Origin: an uncultured Pseudomonadota bacterium
Lineage (GTDB): Bacteria > Pseudomonadota > Gammaproteobacteria > Methylococcales > Methylomonadaceae
Direction of reading: 5' to 3'
NCBI GenBank assembly: GCA_903876445.1
Contig: CAIQZX010000154.1
Span: 1-36,983 of the forward strand
DNA: 36,983 bases
Shown: positions 24,703 to 33,900 of the stretch, piece after piece
Numbering within the stretch: position 1 is the stretch's first letter
Layout of the letters: each line of letters opens with the position of its first letter
Position numbers and translations under genes: made by a program
The notes under the pieces: generated by a model
Seen by the model: the letters and a program-made list of their open reading frames with translations, nothing else
What the model was told of the DNA's origin: nothing
The model's database searches: none

Positions 24703-26850
24703 ATGTTAAAAAAATTATTGCGTTCACTTTTGAAATTGCTGTATCGGGTCGAAGTAATTGGTTTAGACAATTATTACAAAGCCGGAAATCGCGTGTTAAT
24801 CATTTCTAATCATTGTTCATTTTTAGACCCACCGTTGTTAGCGGCTTTTTTACCCGATGAAATTACGTTTGCGATTAACACGCATATTGCCCAGCAATGG
24901 TGGATGAAACCGTTTTTAAATTTGGCGACATTCTTTCCCGTCGATCCAACGCATCCAATGTCGTTGAAAAATCTGATTCATCATTTACAACACGACACAA
25001 AAACGTTGATTTTTCCTGAAGGACGAATCACGACAACGGGTTCGTTGATGAAAATTTATGATGGCACGGGAATGGTCGCCGATAAATCGGATGCCATGAT
25101 TTTACCGATTCAAATTACGGGCGCGAAATATACGCCGTTTTCAAAACTACGCGGCATTGTGCGGTTGCGTTGGTTTCCGAAAATCACGTTGACGATTCTG
25201 CCGCCGACTCATATTCACGCTCAAAAAGCATTGACTGGTAAAAATCGCCGTAAAAGTAACGGTCATATTTTGGCGGATTTAATGGCAGAAATGCAGTTTA
25301 ACACTAGCTCCACGCAGCAATCTATTTTCGCCAGTTTACTTGAAGCGCGAAAAATTCACGGTGGCAAACACATTGTTGCGGAAGATTTAGAGCGACAACC
25401 CTTAAATTACGATGCGCTGATTACGCGCACGTTGATTATTGGCGACGCGCTGAAAAAAATTACTCAACAAAATGAAAATGTTGGCGTGATGTTGCCGAAT
25501 TCGAGCAAAACGTTGTGTGTATTATTGGGTTTGCAACAGCAACAACGCACCCCCGCAATGTTAAATTTTTCAACCGGCGCAGCAGGTATGATTTCAGCGT
25601 GCAAAACGGCGCAAGTTAAAACTGTTTTAACATCACGAAAATTTGTGGAATTGGCAAAACTACAAAATGAAGTGGCATTATTAAATGCAGCGGTTGAATT
25701 AGTTTATTTAGAAGATTTGGCGCAAACAATTTCATTAACCGATAAATTGCGTGGTGCAATAGCGAGCAAAACCGCAACTTTTTGGCACAAAAATGACGTA
25801 AATCCTGACAGCGCGGCTGTGATTTTATTCACATCTGGTTCAGAAGGTACACCAAAAGGCGTTGTACTTTCGCACGCGAACATTTTGTCAAATCATCAAC
25901 AAGTTTCAGCGCGAATTGATTTTAATCCGAAAGATGTGATTTTGAATTTCTTGCCGATGTTTCATTCGTTTGGTTTTACGATTGGAACGCTTTTGCCAGT
26001 TTTGAACGGAATGAAAACGTTTTTTTATCCTACGCCGTTACATTTCTCGATTATTCCCGAAATGGCGTATGAAACAAATGCCACGATTATGTTTGGTACA
26101 AATACATTTTTATCTGCGTATGGAAAAAAAGCGCATCCTTATGATTTTCATAATTTACGTTATGTGGTGGCGGGTGCAGAAAAATTACAAGATACTACTC
26201 GCGCGTTATGGGCAGAAAAATTCGGGATTCGGATTTTAGAAGGTTATGGCGCGACTGAAACTGCGCCCGTCGCCGCTGTCAATACACCAATGGATTACAA
26301 AGTCGGAACGGTCGGGCGTTTATTACCGCACATTGAATACCGATTAGAAACTGTTGAAGGCATCGACGAGGGGGGACGGTTACACGTTAAAGGTGCGAAC
26401 ATTATGCTAGGTTATTTGTTAGCGGATAAAAATGGCGTGTTACAACCAACCGAATCACTTTATGGTAAAGGTTGGTATGACACAGGCGATATTGTTCATA
26501 TTGATGACGATGGTTTTTTAAGTATTCGCGGACGCTGCAAACGGTTTGCAAAAGTCGGCGGCGAAATGATTTCTCTGGCTTTCGTTGAGCAACTTGCGAT
26601 GAACGCTTGGGAAAAAGCCCAACACGCGGTTATCAGTTTGCCTGACGCAAAAAAAGGTGAACAAATTATTTTGATTACGACGCAAAAAGATGCGACATTA
26701 CACGAATTAAATCGTGTTTCCAAAGGCGTTACGGCAATTGCGTTGCCTAAGAAAATTTTGGTGATTGAAAAAATTCCTGTCATGGCGACAGGAAAAACGG
26801 ATTATGTGACGTTAGAAAGTGTTTTGAAAGTCAAAATAATATCCTTGTAA
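24703..26850 (+). CDS. aas: Acyltransferase / acyl-ACP synthetase Aas
   Basis: A bifunctional inner-membrane enzyme that re-acylates lysophosphatidylethanolamine with an acyl-ACP it makes itself. The 715-residue product is close to the 719 of E. coli Aas. The acyltransferase domain (about 1-210) has the HX4D motif in NHCSFLD and FPEGRITTTGSLMKIYDG. The AMP-forming domain (about 230-715) has FTSGSEGTPKGVV, a conserved LPMFHSFGFT stretch, LEGYGATETAPV and GWYDTGD. The start MLKKLL at 24703 matches the E. coli N-terminus; upstream in-frame codons overlap rimO. Probably co-transcribed with rimO. Confidence 0.94.
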   Translation: MLKKLLRSLLKLLYRVEVIGLDNYYKAGNRVLIISNHCSFLDPPLLAAFLPDEITFAINTHIAQQWWMKPFLNLATFFPVDPTHPMSLKNLIHHLQHDTKTLIFPEGRITTTGSLMKIYDGTGMVADKSDAMILPIQITGAKYTPFSKLRGIVRLRWFPKITLTILPPTHIHAQKALTGKNRRKSNGHILADLMAEMQFNTSSTQQSIFASLLEARKIHGGKHIVAEDLERQPLNYDALITRTLIIGDALKKITQQNENVGVMLPNSSKTLCVLLGLQQQQRTPAMLNFSTGAAGMISACKTAQVKTVLTSRKFVELAKLQNEVALLNAAVELVYLEDLAQTISLTDKLRGAIASKTATFWHKNDVNPDSAAVILFTSGSEGTPKGVVLSHANILSNHQQVSARIDFNPKDVILNFLPMFHSFGFTIGTLLPVLNGMKTFFYPTPLHFSIIPEMAYETNATIMFGTNTFLSAYGKKAHPYDFHNLRYVVAGAEKLQDTTRALWAEKFGIRILEGYGATETAPVAAVNTPMDYKVGTVGRLLPHIEYRLETVEGIDEGGRLHVKGANIMLGYLLADKNGVLQPTESLYGKGWYDTGDIVHIDDDGFLSIRGRCKRFAKVGGEMISLAFVEQLAMNAWEKAQHAVISLPDAKKGEQIILITTQKDATLHELNRVSKGVTAIALPKKILVIEKIPVMATGKTDYVTLESVLKVKIISL

Positions 26851-26873
26851 AATGGACAGAAAGTTATTCTTGC

Positions 26874-26905
26874 TTTTTTAATTTTTTAATTTTTTAATTT
26901 TTTAA
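26874..26905 (+). repeat. Four tandem octamers TTTTTTAA abutting a start codon
   Basis: Four perfect head-to-tail copies of TTTTTTAA end 2 bases before the ATG of the histidine kinase gene at 26908. They occupy the place where a ribosome site would normally be, and no Shine-Dalgarno sequence is visible. Confidence 0.95.
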
Positions 26906-26907
26906 TT

Positions 26908-28098
26908 ATGCAAAAAATAGTTGTTATTGAACAAAATCCAAACTTGAAATTATTAGGAAAACTGTTGAGCAAGGTTGAATTTACTTCTGTTGTTCTGTTT
27001 GATGATATAGCCGCCGCGCTAAATTGGTATTTAGAAAATCCTGTTGATTTAGTGTTAATTGGATGCTGTTTTCCAAAATCAGTTGCCTTTGATTTAATTA
27101 CGCAATTTGGTTGGACTTCAAATAATCACAATGTTCCGATTGTCATGTTGACATCAGCAAATGATGAGAATGCTAGAATTCACGCATTAGAGTTAGGTGT
27201 TACGGAATTTGTATCGGTTCCTGTCAATCAAACGATATTAGTTAATCGAATAAAAAATCTTATGCGAGCGTACAAAAACCAAAAAGATTATTTATTAGCT
27301 CAAGATCGGATTAACGAATTACAAAAATGTGAATTTGTGAATTGTTTGACAGCCGGAACAGCACATGAATTTAATAATATCTTGGGAATTATATTAGGTT
27401 CTAACGGTTTAAATGAGTTGTTTTTGGAGGATTTAGAGCAATTAAATCACGAACAGTTCAATCAAGATATTTTTTTTCAATTAACAGAAGGGCTTTCGTC
27501 TAATTCAAAAGCGATAAACGATGCTTCCTTAAAAGGAAAACAATTAGTAGATAGAATGCTGACTTATTGCAGACGGGAAGCGGCAGTTAAAAAATATCAA
27601 GAGCTTAATCTTATACAGTTTATCAACAATAATTTAGATTTTTTGCGTGAAGATTTGTCTCGAAATATCACTCTTAAAACAGATTTTAGTTCACCAAACC
27701 CAACAATTTATTTAAGAAATATCGATGAAATCCATTTGACCCAAATTTTTTTAAACTTATTTTCTAACGCGAAAGACGGATTAAATGGCGAAGAGGGTGA
27801 AATAGCGATTACTATCGATTATGAGAATGTCATTGCAATTAACTGTAGTTGTTGTGGTTTAAATTTCGACGGAGACTTTATCGTTATCCGCATAAGTGAT
27901 TCCGGCAATGGCATTGACGAAAAGATATTAAATCGAATTTTTGATCCATTTTTTACCACAAAAGAAGTTGGCTCCGGCACAGGATTAGGACTTTCTGTTA
28001 TAGCGGGACTTATACACAGAGCTGACGGCTACATCAAAGTTACGTCTCAACAAAAATGTAAAACAACTTTTTCTCTATTTTTCCCAATGTTACAATGA
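26908..28098 (+). CDS. Histidine kinase with degenerate N-terminal receiver
   Basis: A soluble 396-residue protein. Residues 1-120 have a receiver fold, but three key positions are lost: the acidic pair reads E8-Q9 (VVIEQNP), the phospho-acceptor position is G52 in LVLIGCCFP, and the conserved lysine is V104 in FVSVPVN. The kinase part is intact: H-box TAHEFNNILGII with H153, N box NLFSNAKDGL, G1 DSGNGI, F box FDPFFTTK and G2 GTGLGL. A C-x-x-C (313-316, with C315 also cysteine) sits before G1, as in the kinase at 3095. The kinase halves share wording (LTAG-A-H-FNN, MLTYCR, FFTTK-VG-GTGLGLSV), so the two are related. It is an orphan flanked by tandem repeats on both sides. Confidence 0.87.
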   Translation: MQKIVVIEQNPNLKLLGKLLSKVEFTSVVLFDDIAAALNWYLENPVDLVLIGCCFPKSVAFDLITQFGWTSNNHNVPIVMLTSANDENARIHALELGVTEFVSVPVNQTILVNRIKNLMRAYKNQKDYLLAQDRINELQKCEFVNCLTAGTAHEFNNILGIILGSNGLNELFLEDLEQLNHEQFNQDIFFQLTEGLSSNSKAINDASLKGKQLVDRMLTYCRREAAVKKYQELNLIQFINNNLDFLREDLSRNITLKTDFSSPNPTIYLRNIDEIHLTQIFLNLFSNAKDGLNGEEGEIAITIDYENVIAINCSCCGLNFDGDFIVIRISDSGNGIDEKILNRIFDPFFTTKEVGSGTGLGLSVIAGLIHRADGYIKVTSQQKCKTTFSLFFPMLQ

Positions 28099-28107
28099 AT
28101 GTTTAAT

Positions 28108-28127
28108 TTAACTTAACTTAACTTAAC
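28108..28127 (+). repeat. Four tandem pentamers TTAAC
   Basis: Four perfect copies of TTAAC lie 9 bases after the kinase stop and 68 bases before the next gene's ATG. A less perfect TTAAT copy precedes them. Confidence 0.9.
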
Positions 28128-28195
28128 AGGTGAGCCATTTATGGGAAGTGAAAACTCTAAAATATGTTGATACAACGGTTACAACGGTCGGACGC

Positions 28196-28597
28196 ATGAT
28201 GAATTTACAAATCCGCCATTATTTAATTTTTCTATTGGTGCTATTGCAATTTGTTGCGCCACTCATTCACGCGCATAAAAATAGTGTGACAAATTTTGGC
28301 ACGTCAATACATTTGCCTGAATTTGAGTACGTTAATACCTTACTTAAACACGCTCCCGAATTTATCGCGCCAACAAGCAATAGTGAAGAAATCATAGCCA
28401 TCAGTACGGGCATCAAAAATAAAATAAAACCACTTTTACAAACAGAAAATGGCATTTTTCTGCTGTTTTTGAGTGTATTTTTAATGGCAAAGAAACAGCC
28501 CGAATTACGCTGTTTCTCTTCACAAACCGAACCCATTCCAAACCGCTATTTTTTTAATATCGCCTCTCCTCGCGCCCCACCTTTTTTTCCATTTTAA
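28196..28597 (+). CDS. Small membrane/secreted protein upstream of metal efflux genes
   Basis: A 133-residue protein I cannot assign to a named family. A hydrophobic N-terminus (LIFLLVLLQFVAPLIHAHKN) could be a signal peptide cleaved near HAH or a membrane anchor. A second hydrophobic stretch (GIFLLFLSVFLMA) lies near residue 92. The end is proline-rich (SPRAPPFFPF). I recall similar short proteins with an LIHAH N-terminus and RAPP end next to RND metal-efflux genes, but could not check this. The ATG at 28196 is preferred to a GTG at 28130, since GGA lies just upstream and the hydrophobic segment then falls at the N-terminus. Confidence 0.65.
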   Translation: MMNLQIRHYLIFLLVLLQFVAPLIHAHKNSVTNFGTSIHLPEFEYVNTLLKHAPEFIAPTSNSEEIIAISTGIKNKIKPLLQTENGIFLLFLSVFLMAKKQPELRCFSSQTEPIPNRYFFNIASPRAPPFFPF

Positions 28598-28601
28598 TTC
28601 A

Positions 28602-28630
28602 TTATTCAGTCACGCAAATGCTGGTATGCT
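28602..28630 (+). promoter_or_regulatory. Possible promoter of the efflux operon
   Basis: TTATTC, a 17-base spacer, then TATGCT, with TG one base before the -10 (extended -10 form). It starts 5 bases after the small protein's stop and lies about 35 bases before the CzcC-like ATG. A weak CGCAAA/TTTGCG hairpin overlaps it. Confidence 0.4.
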
Positions 28631-28665
28631 TTGCGTTATTTTTAGAATAACCTAGTGGAAAACGC

Positions 28666-29916
28666 ATGTTTTTACCTTTTTTAATCCCGTTATTATTAAC
28701 CCCTATTTTCGCTCACGCTGAAAATTTCCCGCGCGTTGAACATCACGATCCGATGGTGATTGATTCTCAACTTTCCTTAGCAAAAGTTATTGATTTAACA
28801 CTCGAAAAATATCCGGATTCTCAATGGCTAGCGTCGTTAGAAAATGAAGCCGATGCACTTAAAAAACGTGGGAACAGCTGGTTTTCAGGATCTGCCCAAG
28901 CGTTTTATCGCTTTCAGGAAGCCAGCAGCCTACATTTACATTACAACGACGCAACGGTTCAAGTGCCGTTGTGGAATTTAGGACAACGTGATGCGGAAAA
29001 ACGGGTGGGCGAGAAAGCCCAAGTCGATAGTGCAATGCAAACCGTTGCTACAAAATGGCATGTAGCCGGTTTGATTCGCATGGCATTATGGGATATTACC
29101 TTACAAGAATTACGGCAAGTTCAAGCACAAACCGAATTAACAACGGCTGAACAATTGGCAAGCGATGTAAAACGTCGTGTGCAAGCGGGTGATTTAGCTG
29201 AAACAGATTCGCTTTTAGTTCAAACGGAAGTGTTAAAAAAACGTTCGGCTTTGACGCTTGCTGAAGCCGAAGTGATGCACGCTCGCAAACGTTACAGTTC
29301 CATCACGCAAGATTCAAAAGTGCCGGCAAATTTTCAAGAATCATTGACAAAACAGAAAGAAGTTGAACAATCACACCCCGCATTACAAGCCATTAACAGC
29401 CAAATCGAACGCAAGCAAGCAGAATTAGAAGCCTTGCAATTAGTGGGTTCTGGACAAACAAGTATTGTCGTTGGCATTAACAGCGATCGTTACACAGCAG
29501 GAAAAGGTGGCAAAGACATTAGTAATAATCTTGAAAGTGCAAATATCGGGATTAACGTTCCCTTTGGCGGCGAGTCACATCTCGCGCCACAAACCGCCGC
29601 ATTAAACGTTGAATTAAATAAATTACGCGCTCAACGTGACCAACTTTTTCGTGACCTTGAACAGAATCACCACGAAGCCGAACACAATTTACAAGTCAAC
29701 CAAGCAGAACTAACGATTTCAAATGAATTAAAAACGGTAGCGGAAAAACATTTAAAAATGATGCAACTGAGTTTTTCTGTCGGTGAAATTGATTTAATTG
29801 ATTTGTTAAAAATTCAATCTCAAACCCAACTTGCCGTTTTAACTGCAAAAGAACGCGCCGTTATCTTGCAACGCGATTTTGCACTTTATAATCAATCTGT
29901 CGGAGTTTTGCCATGA
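28666..29916 (+). CDS. czcC: Outer-membrane efflux protein, CzcC-like
   Basis: The outer-membrane factor of a tripartite heavy-metal efflux pump, TolC superfamily. The 416-residue product has a signal peptide (MFLPFLIPLLLTPIFAHA) with likely cleavage after AHA. The rest is mainly long amphipathic helices typical of the OEP domain, including QVQAQTELTTAEQLASDVKR and a late ALYNQSVGVLP end. No lipobox cysteine is seen. It overlaps the adaptor gene by 4 bases (ATGA), so the two are translationally coupled. Confidence 0.85.
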   Translation: MFLPFLIPLLLTPIFAHAENFPRVEHHDPMVIDSQLSLAKVIDLTLEKYPDSQWLASLENEADALKKRGNSWFSGSAQAFYRFQEASSLHLHYNDATVQVPLWNLGQRDAEKRVGEKAQVDSAMQTVATKWHVAGLIRMALWDITLQELRQVQAQTELTTAEQLASDVKRRVQAGDLAETDSLLVQTEVLKKRSALTLAEAEVMHARKRYSSITQDSKVPANFQESLTKQKEVEQSHPALQAINSQIERKQAELEALQLVGSGQTSIVVGINSDRYTAGKGGKDISNNLESANIGINVPFGGESHLAPQTAALNVELNKLRAQRDQLFRDLEQNHHEAEHNLQVNQAELTISNELKTVAEKHLKMMQLSFSVGEIDLIDLLKIQSQTQLAVLTAKERAVILQRDFALYNQSVGVLP

Positions 29917-30989
29917 GAAAATGTTTTGTATTTTTATTACTTTGCAGCGCGTTAAATTCCCCTCTTTTTGCGGCAGAACAAACTGTACAGTTATCGGCTG
30001 AACACATTGAAAACTTAGGTATTTTGCAAGGTAAACTTAAACCTATTTCACAAATTCCGGTTTTATTCGCTCCCGCGAATGTATTGATTCCACCGAATAA
30101 TGAATATGTCGTCAGCACCGCTCAAGCAGGCATCGTGAATCAACTCAATGCCGCTATCGGTGATGAAGTAAAAAAAGGCGATGTTTTGGCGCAAATTGAC
30201 AGTCCAAATTTATTGAGCTTGCACAGTAATTATCTAAAAGCGAGCAGCGCGTTACAGTTAGCAAGTTCCGCTTATCAACGTGACAAAGCCTTAGCAAAAG
30301 ACGGTATTATTGCCAATCGCCGCGTACAAGAAACAGAAAGTCAATTTAGTGCCGCGTCGCTGGATGTTCAAGAAGCAAAACGCTTGTTAGAAATTGCGGG
30401 CGGAAATGCGTCTGGGAAATTAGATAGTCATTTATCGATTCGATCACCGATTTCTGGCGTAGTAATTGAACGTATGGTTGTGGCGGGTTCTCGCATTGAT
30501 AATTTAACGCCCATTTATCGGGTGGCAAATTTACAAACGTTATGGCTCGAAATTGCGATACCGCAAGAACGAATTGGCGAAATAAAAATTGGGGATTCTG
30601 TTGCTATCGATAATACGCCTTTTAAAGCAGAAATCAGTTTGATTGGGCAAAGTGTTGTCGTAGAAAGTCAAACCATTCTTGCGCGAGCCGTGGTGAAAAA
30701 TGCACCTAAACAAATTCGTGCCGGTCAAAAATTAAACGTCCAAATCAGTCAAGTGAGCAAACAAAAAGTCTTTCAAGTTCCGAATACCGCGATTGCTCAA
30801 AATGACGGCAAAGCCTTTGTATTTGTCCGAAATGCTACGGGATTTATTGTCAAGCCCATCACTCAACTTGGTAAGAAAGACGAAGAATCTATTATTAGCG
30901 GCGATTTTTCAGGTGATGAAATTCTTGCGTTAAAAGGGGCTGCCGTTTTAAAAGCTAATTGGTTAGGTTTAGGGAGTGCCGAGGAATGA
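29913..30989 (+). CDS. czcB: Periplasmic adaptor protein, CzcB-like
   Basis: The membrane-fusion subunit that joins the inner-membrane pump to the outer-membrane channel. The 358-residue product has a signal peptide ending near LFAAEQ. Next come a lipoyl-like half-domain (GIVNQLNAAIGDEVKKGDVL), an alpha-helical hairpin (about 105-155), the second lipoyl half (RSPISGVVIERMV) and beta-barrel and membrane-proximal parts. No histidine-rich or CusF-like metal-binding extension is present. It overlaps the pump gene by 4 bases (ATGA). Confidence 0.87.
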   Translation: MRKCFVFLLLCSALNSPLFAAEQTVQLSAEHIENLGILQGKLKPISQIPVLFAPANVLIPPNNEYVVSTAQAGIVNQLNAAIGDEVKKGDVLAQIDSPNLLSLHSNYLKASSALQLASSAYQRDKALAKDGIIANRRVQETESQFSAASLDVQEAKRLLEIAGGNASGKLDSHLSIRSPISGVVIERMVVAGSRIDNLTPIYRVANLQTLWLEIAIPQERIGEIKIGDSVAIDNTPFKAEISLIGQSVVVESQTILARAVVKNAPKQIRAGQKLNVQISQVSKQKVFQVPNTAIAQNDGKAFVFVRNATGFIVKPITQLGKKDEESIISGDFSGDEILALKGAAVLKANWLGLGSAEE

Positions 30990-33900
30990 CAGGTTTAATT
31001 CGTTTTGCTCTGAGTCAGCGGTTATTGATGATGGTGTTTGTTACGCTACTTATTGGTGGCGGCTTTTATGCGTTTCAACATTTGCCGATTGATGCGTTTC
31101 CTGAAGTTTCGCCGACACAAGTTAAAATTATTGTCAAAGCCGCCGGCATGACACCTGAAGAAGTGGAAGCGCGTATTACTGCGCCGATTGAAGTCGAATT
31201 GCTCGGCATTCCTCATCAAAGTATGTTGCGGTCGAGAGCGCAATACGCTTTGACCGATATTACGATTGATTTCGAAGAAGGAACGGATATTTATTGGGCG
31301 CGACAACAAATTTCAGAACGCTTGAATGGTATTTGGACAAATTTACCCGCTGGTGTTGAAGGCGGGATTGCGCCAATGACTACACCATTGGGCGAAATGT
31401 TTATGTTTTCAATCGATGGTGGTGATTTAACGTTAATGCAACGGCGTGATTTACTCGATTGGGTGATTCGCCCTGCATTACGAACAGTTTCAGGTGTTGC
31501 AGATGTGAATGCGTTGGGGGGATTTGTACGCAGTTTTGAAGTTATTCCCGATAACATGGAAATGTCGGCGCGTGGCATTACGATTGCCGATTTGATTCAA
31601 GCCTTGGAAAGTAATAATCGTAACGACGGCGCGGGACGTTTAACCGAAGGGGAAGAAGCCTTAATTGTTCGTGCTGAAGGTCGAATTAAAACGTTAGATG
31701 ATGTTCGCAGCATTGTTGTCGATGGTAAAGGACATCCGCCGATTAGTGTGAATGATGTGGCGACGGTGCGAATTGGTTCTTTAACCCGTTATGGTGCTGT
31801 GAGTAAAAATGGTAATTCAGAAGCGGTTACAGGCATTGTATTAAGTTTGCGCGGTGCAAATGCTCGCGCTACGGTGGAAGGCATTGAAGCGAAATTAGCT
31901 GAAATCGCACCAAGTTTACCAAAAGGCGTGCATTTAGACGTTTTTTATAATCGCGGGCATTTGGTGAATAAAGCCGTTGAAACGGTTATTCATGCTCTCG
32001 GCGAAGCGATTATATTGGTGTTAATTTTACTGTTGTTATTTTTAGGCAATTTAAGAGCGGCAATTGTCGTGGCGATAGTTTTGCCATTATCTGCATTGTT
32101 CACCTTTATTTTAATGAACATTATGGGAATGTCTGCCAACTTAATGAGTTTGGGCGGTTTAGCGATTGCGATTGGAATGTTAGTTGATGCGGCAGTGGTA
32201 GTGGTTGAAAATTTAATTACCAATTTGGCGCACGTTAAAACCGCTCAACGTTTACCGCGTTTACACGTTATTTTTCGCGCCACCCAACAAGTTGCTAGTT
32301 CTGTCACCTCCGGCATTTTAATTATTATCATCGTGTTTTTGCCCTTGTTAACGCTGCAAGGATTGGAAGGGAAATTATTTACCCCCGTTGCCTTAACGAT
32401 TGTTTTTGCGTTAAGCGGCTCATTGATTTTATCGCTCACCGTTATTCCGGTCGTCTCTTCTTATTTAATGACGCAAGTGTCACACGAAGAACCGTGGTTG
32501 CCGCGAAAATTACAACAACTCTATCAACCTTCTTTAGCATGGTGTTTGGATAACAGTAAGAAAATCTTTTTTGTTGTCGGCGGAATGTTAGTTGTCACAA
32601 TGTTAATTTTTGGGCAAATCGGTAGCACCTTTATGCCAAACATGGATGAAGGCGACATTATTGTCCAAGTTGAAAAGTTACCATCGATTACGCTGAATCA
32701 ATCTATTTTGTTAGATGAGCAAATTCAAAAAAATCTGCTGAAAAACATTTCTGAAATTGAAACCATTGTTGGGCGAGTCGGTTCTGACGAACTCGGTTTA
32801 GATCCGATGGGATTTAATGATACGGATACGTTTTTAGTATTAAAGCCTAAAGAAGAATGGACAGTTTCTAGCAAAGAAGCCTTAATTGAAAAAATCCGTT
32901 CTGTAATGGCAGAAACACCGGGTTTAGCATTTAGTTTTACCCAACCGATTGAAATGCGGGTTTCTGAAATGTTGACCGGAACGCGCGGCGATGTTGCAGT
33001 AAAATTATTTGGTTCAGATTTGGCGATTCTTAATGAAAAAGCGATTGAGATTTCCGACGTTTTAAAACAAATTCACGGTTCAAGTGATGTTGTTGCTAAA
33101 CAAAATGACGGCATGAAATTTTTACAACTAACCATTGATAAAACCGCCGCAGGGCGTTTAGGTTTGGATAGCGACAGCATTGAAACGCTGTTACGCTCGG
33201 AAATCGAAGGGTTAAAATTAGGCGTAGTACAAGAAGGCATCCGCCGCACGCCGTTGATTTTACGCGGCGACAGCAAAACAGCGGATTTTGATAGTTTACA
33301 AATTTCGTTACCCAATAATGCCGGACGAGTTCCCGTTACGGAAATAGCGAAAATTGAACAAGTCGAAGGTGTTGTTGCCATTGGTCGGGAAAAAGGTCAA
33401 CGATTTACGGTGATTCGCAGCAACGTCGAAGGACGTGATTTGGTCGGTTTTGTTGATGAAGCGCGAAAAGCCGTTGCCGAAAAAGTAACATTACCAACCG
33501 GTTATACCGTCGAATTTGGCGGGCAATTTGAAAATCAACAACGTGCCGCAAAAACACTTTCTGTGGTGATTCCTATTTCGCTAGGATTGATTTTTTTATT
33601 ATTGTTCTCAACGTTTGGTTCTATCAAACAAGCGATTTTGGTTTTATCAAACATTCCACTTGCGATGATTGGCGGCGTGTTCGGACTTTGGATTTCAGGC
33701 GAATACTTATCTGTTCCGGCTTCGGTCGGTTTTATCGCGCTATTAGGGATTGCTGTTTTAAATGGTGTGGTTATGGTCAGTTATTTTAATCAATTATTAG
33801 CCACCGGCATGGACGTTGCGAAAGTTGTCATGATTGGTTCCTCGCGCCGATTACGTCCTGTTTTAATGACTGCAACGATTGCGGCATTCGGTTTAATTCC

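Noticed and set aside
28130-28195. GTG start for the small protein upstream of the efflux genes
   Set aside because: It would put 22 polar residues before the hydrophobic N-terminal segment; the ATG at 28196 gives a normal signal-like start.
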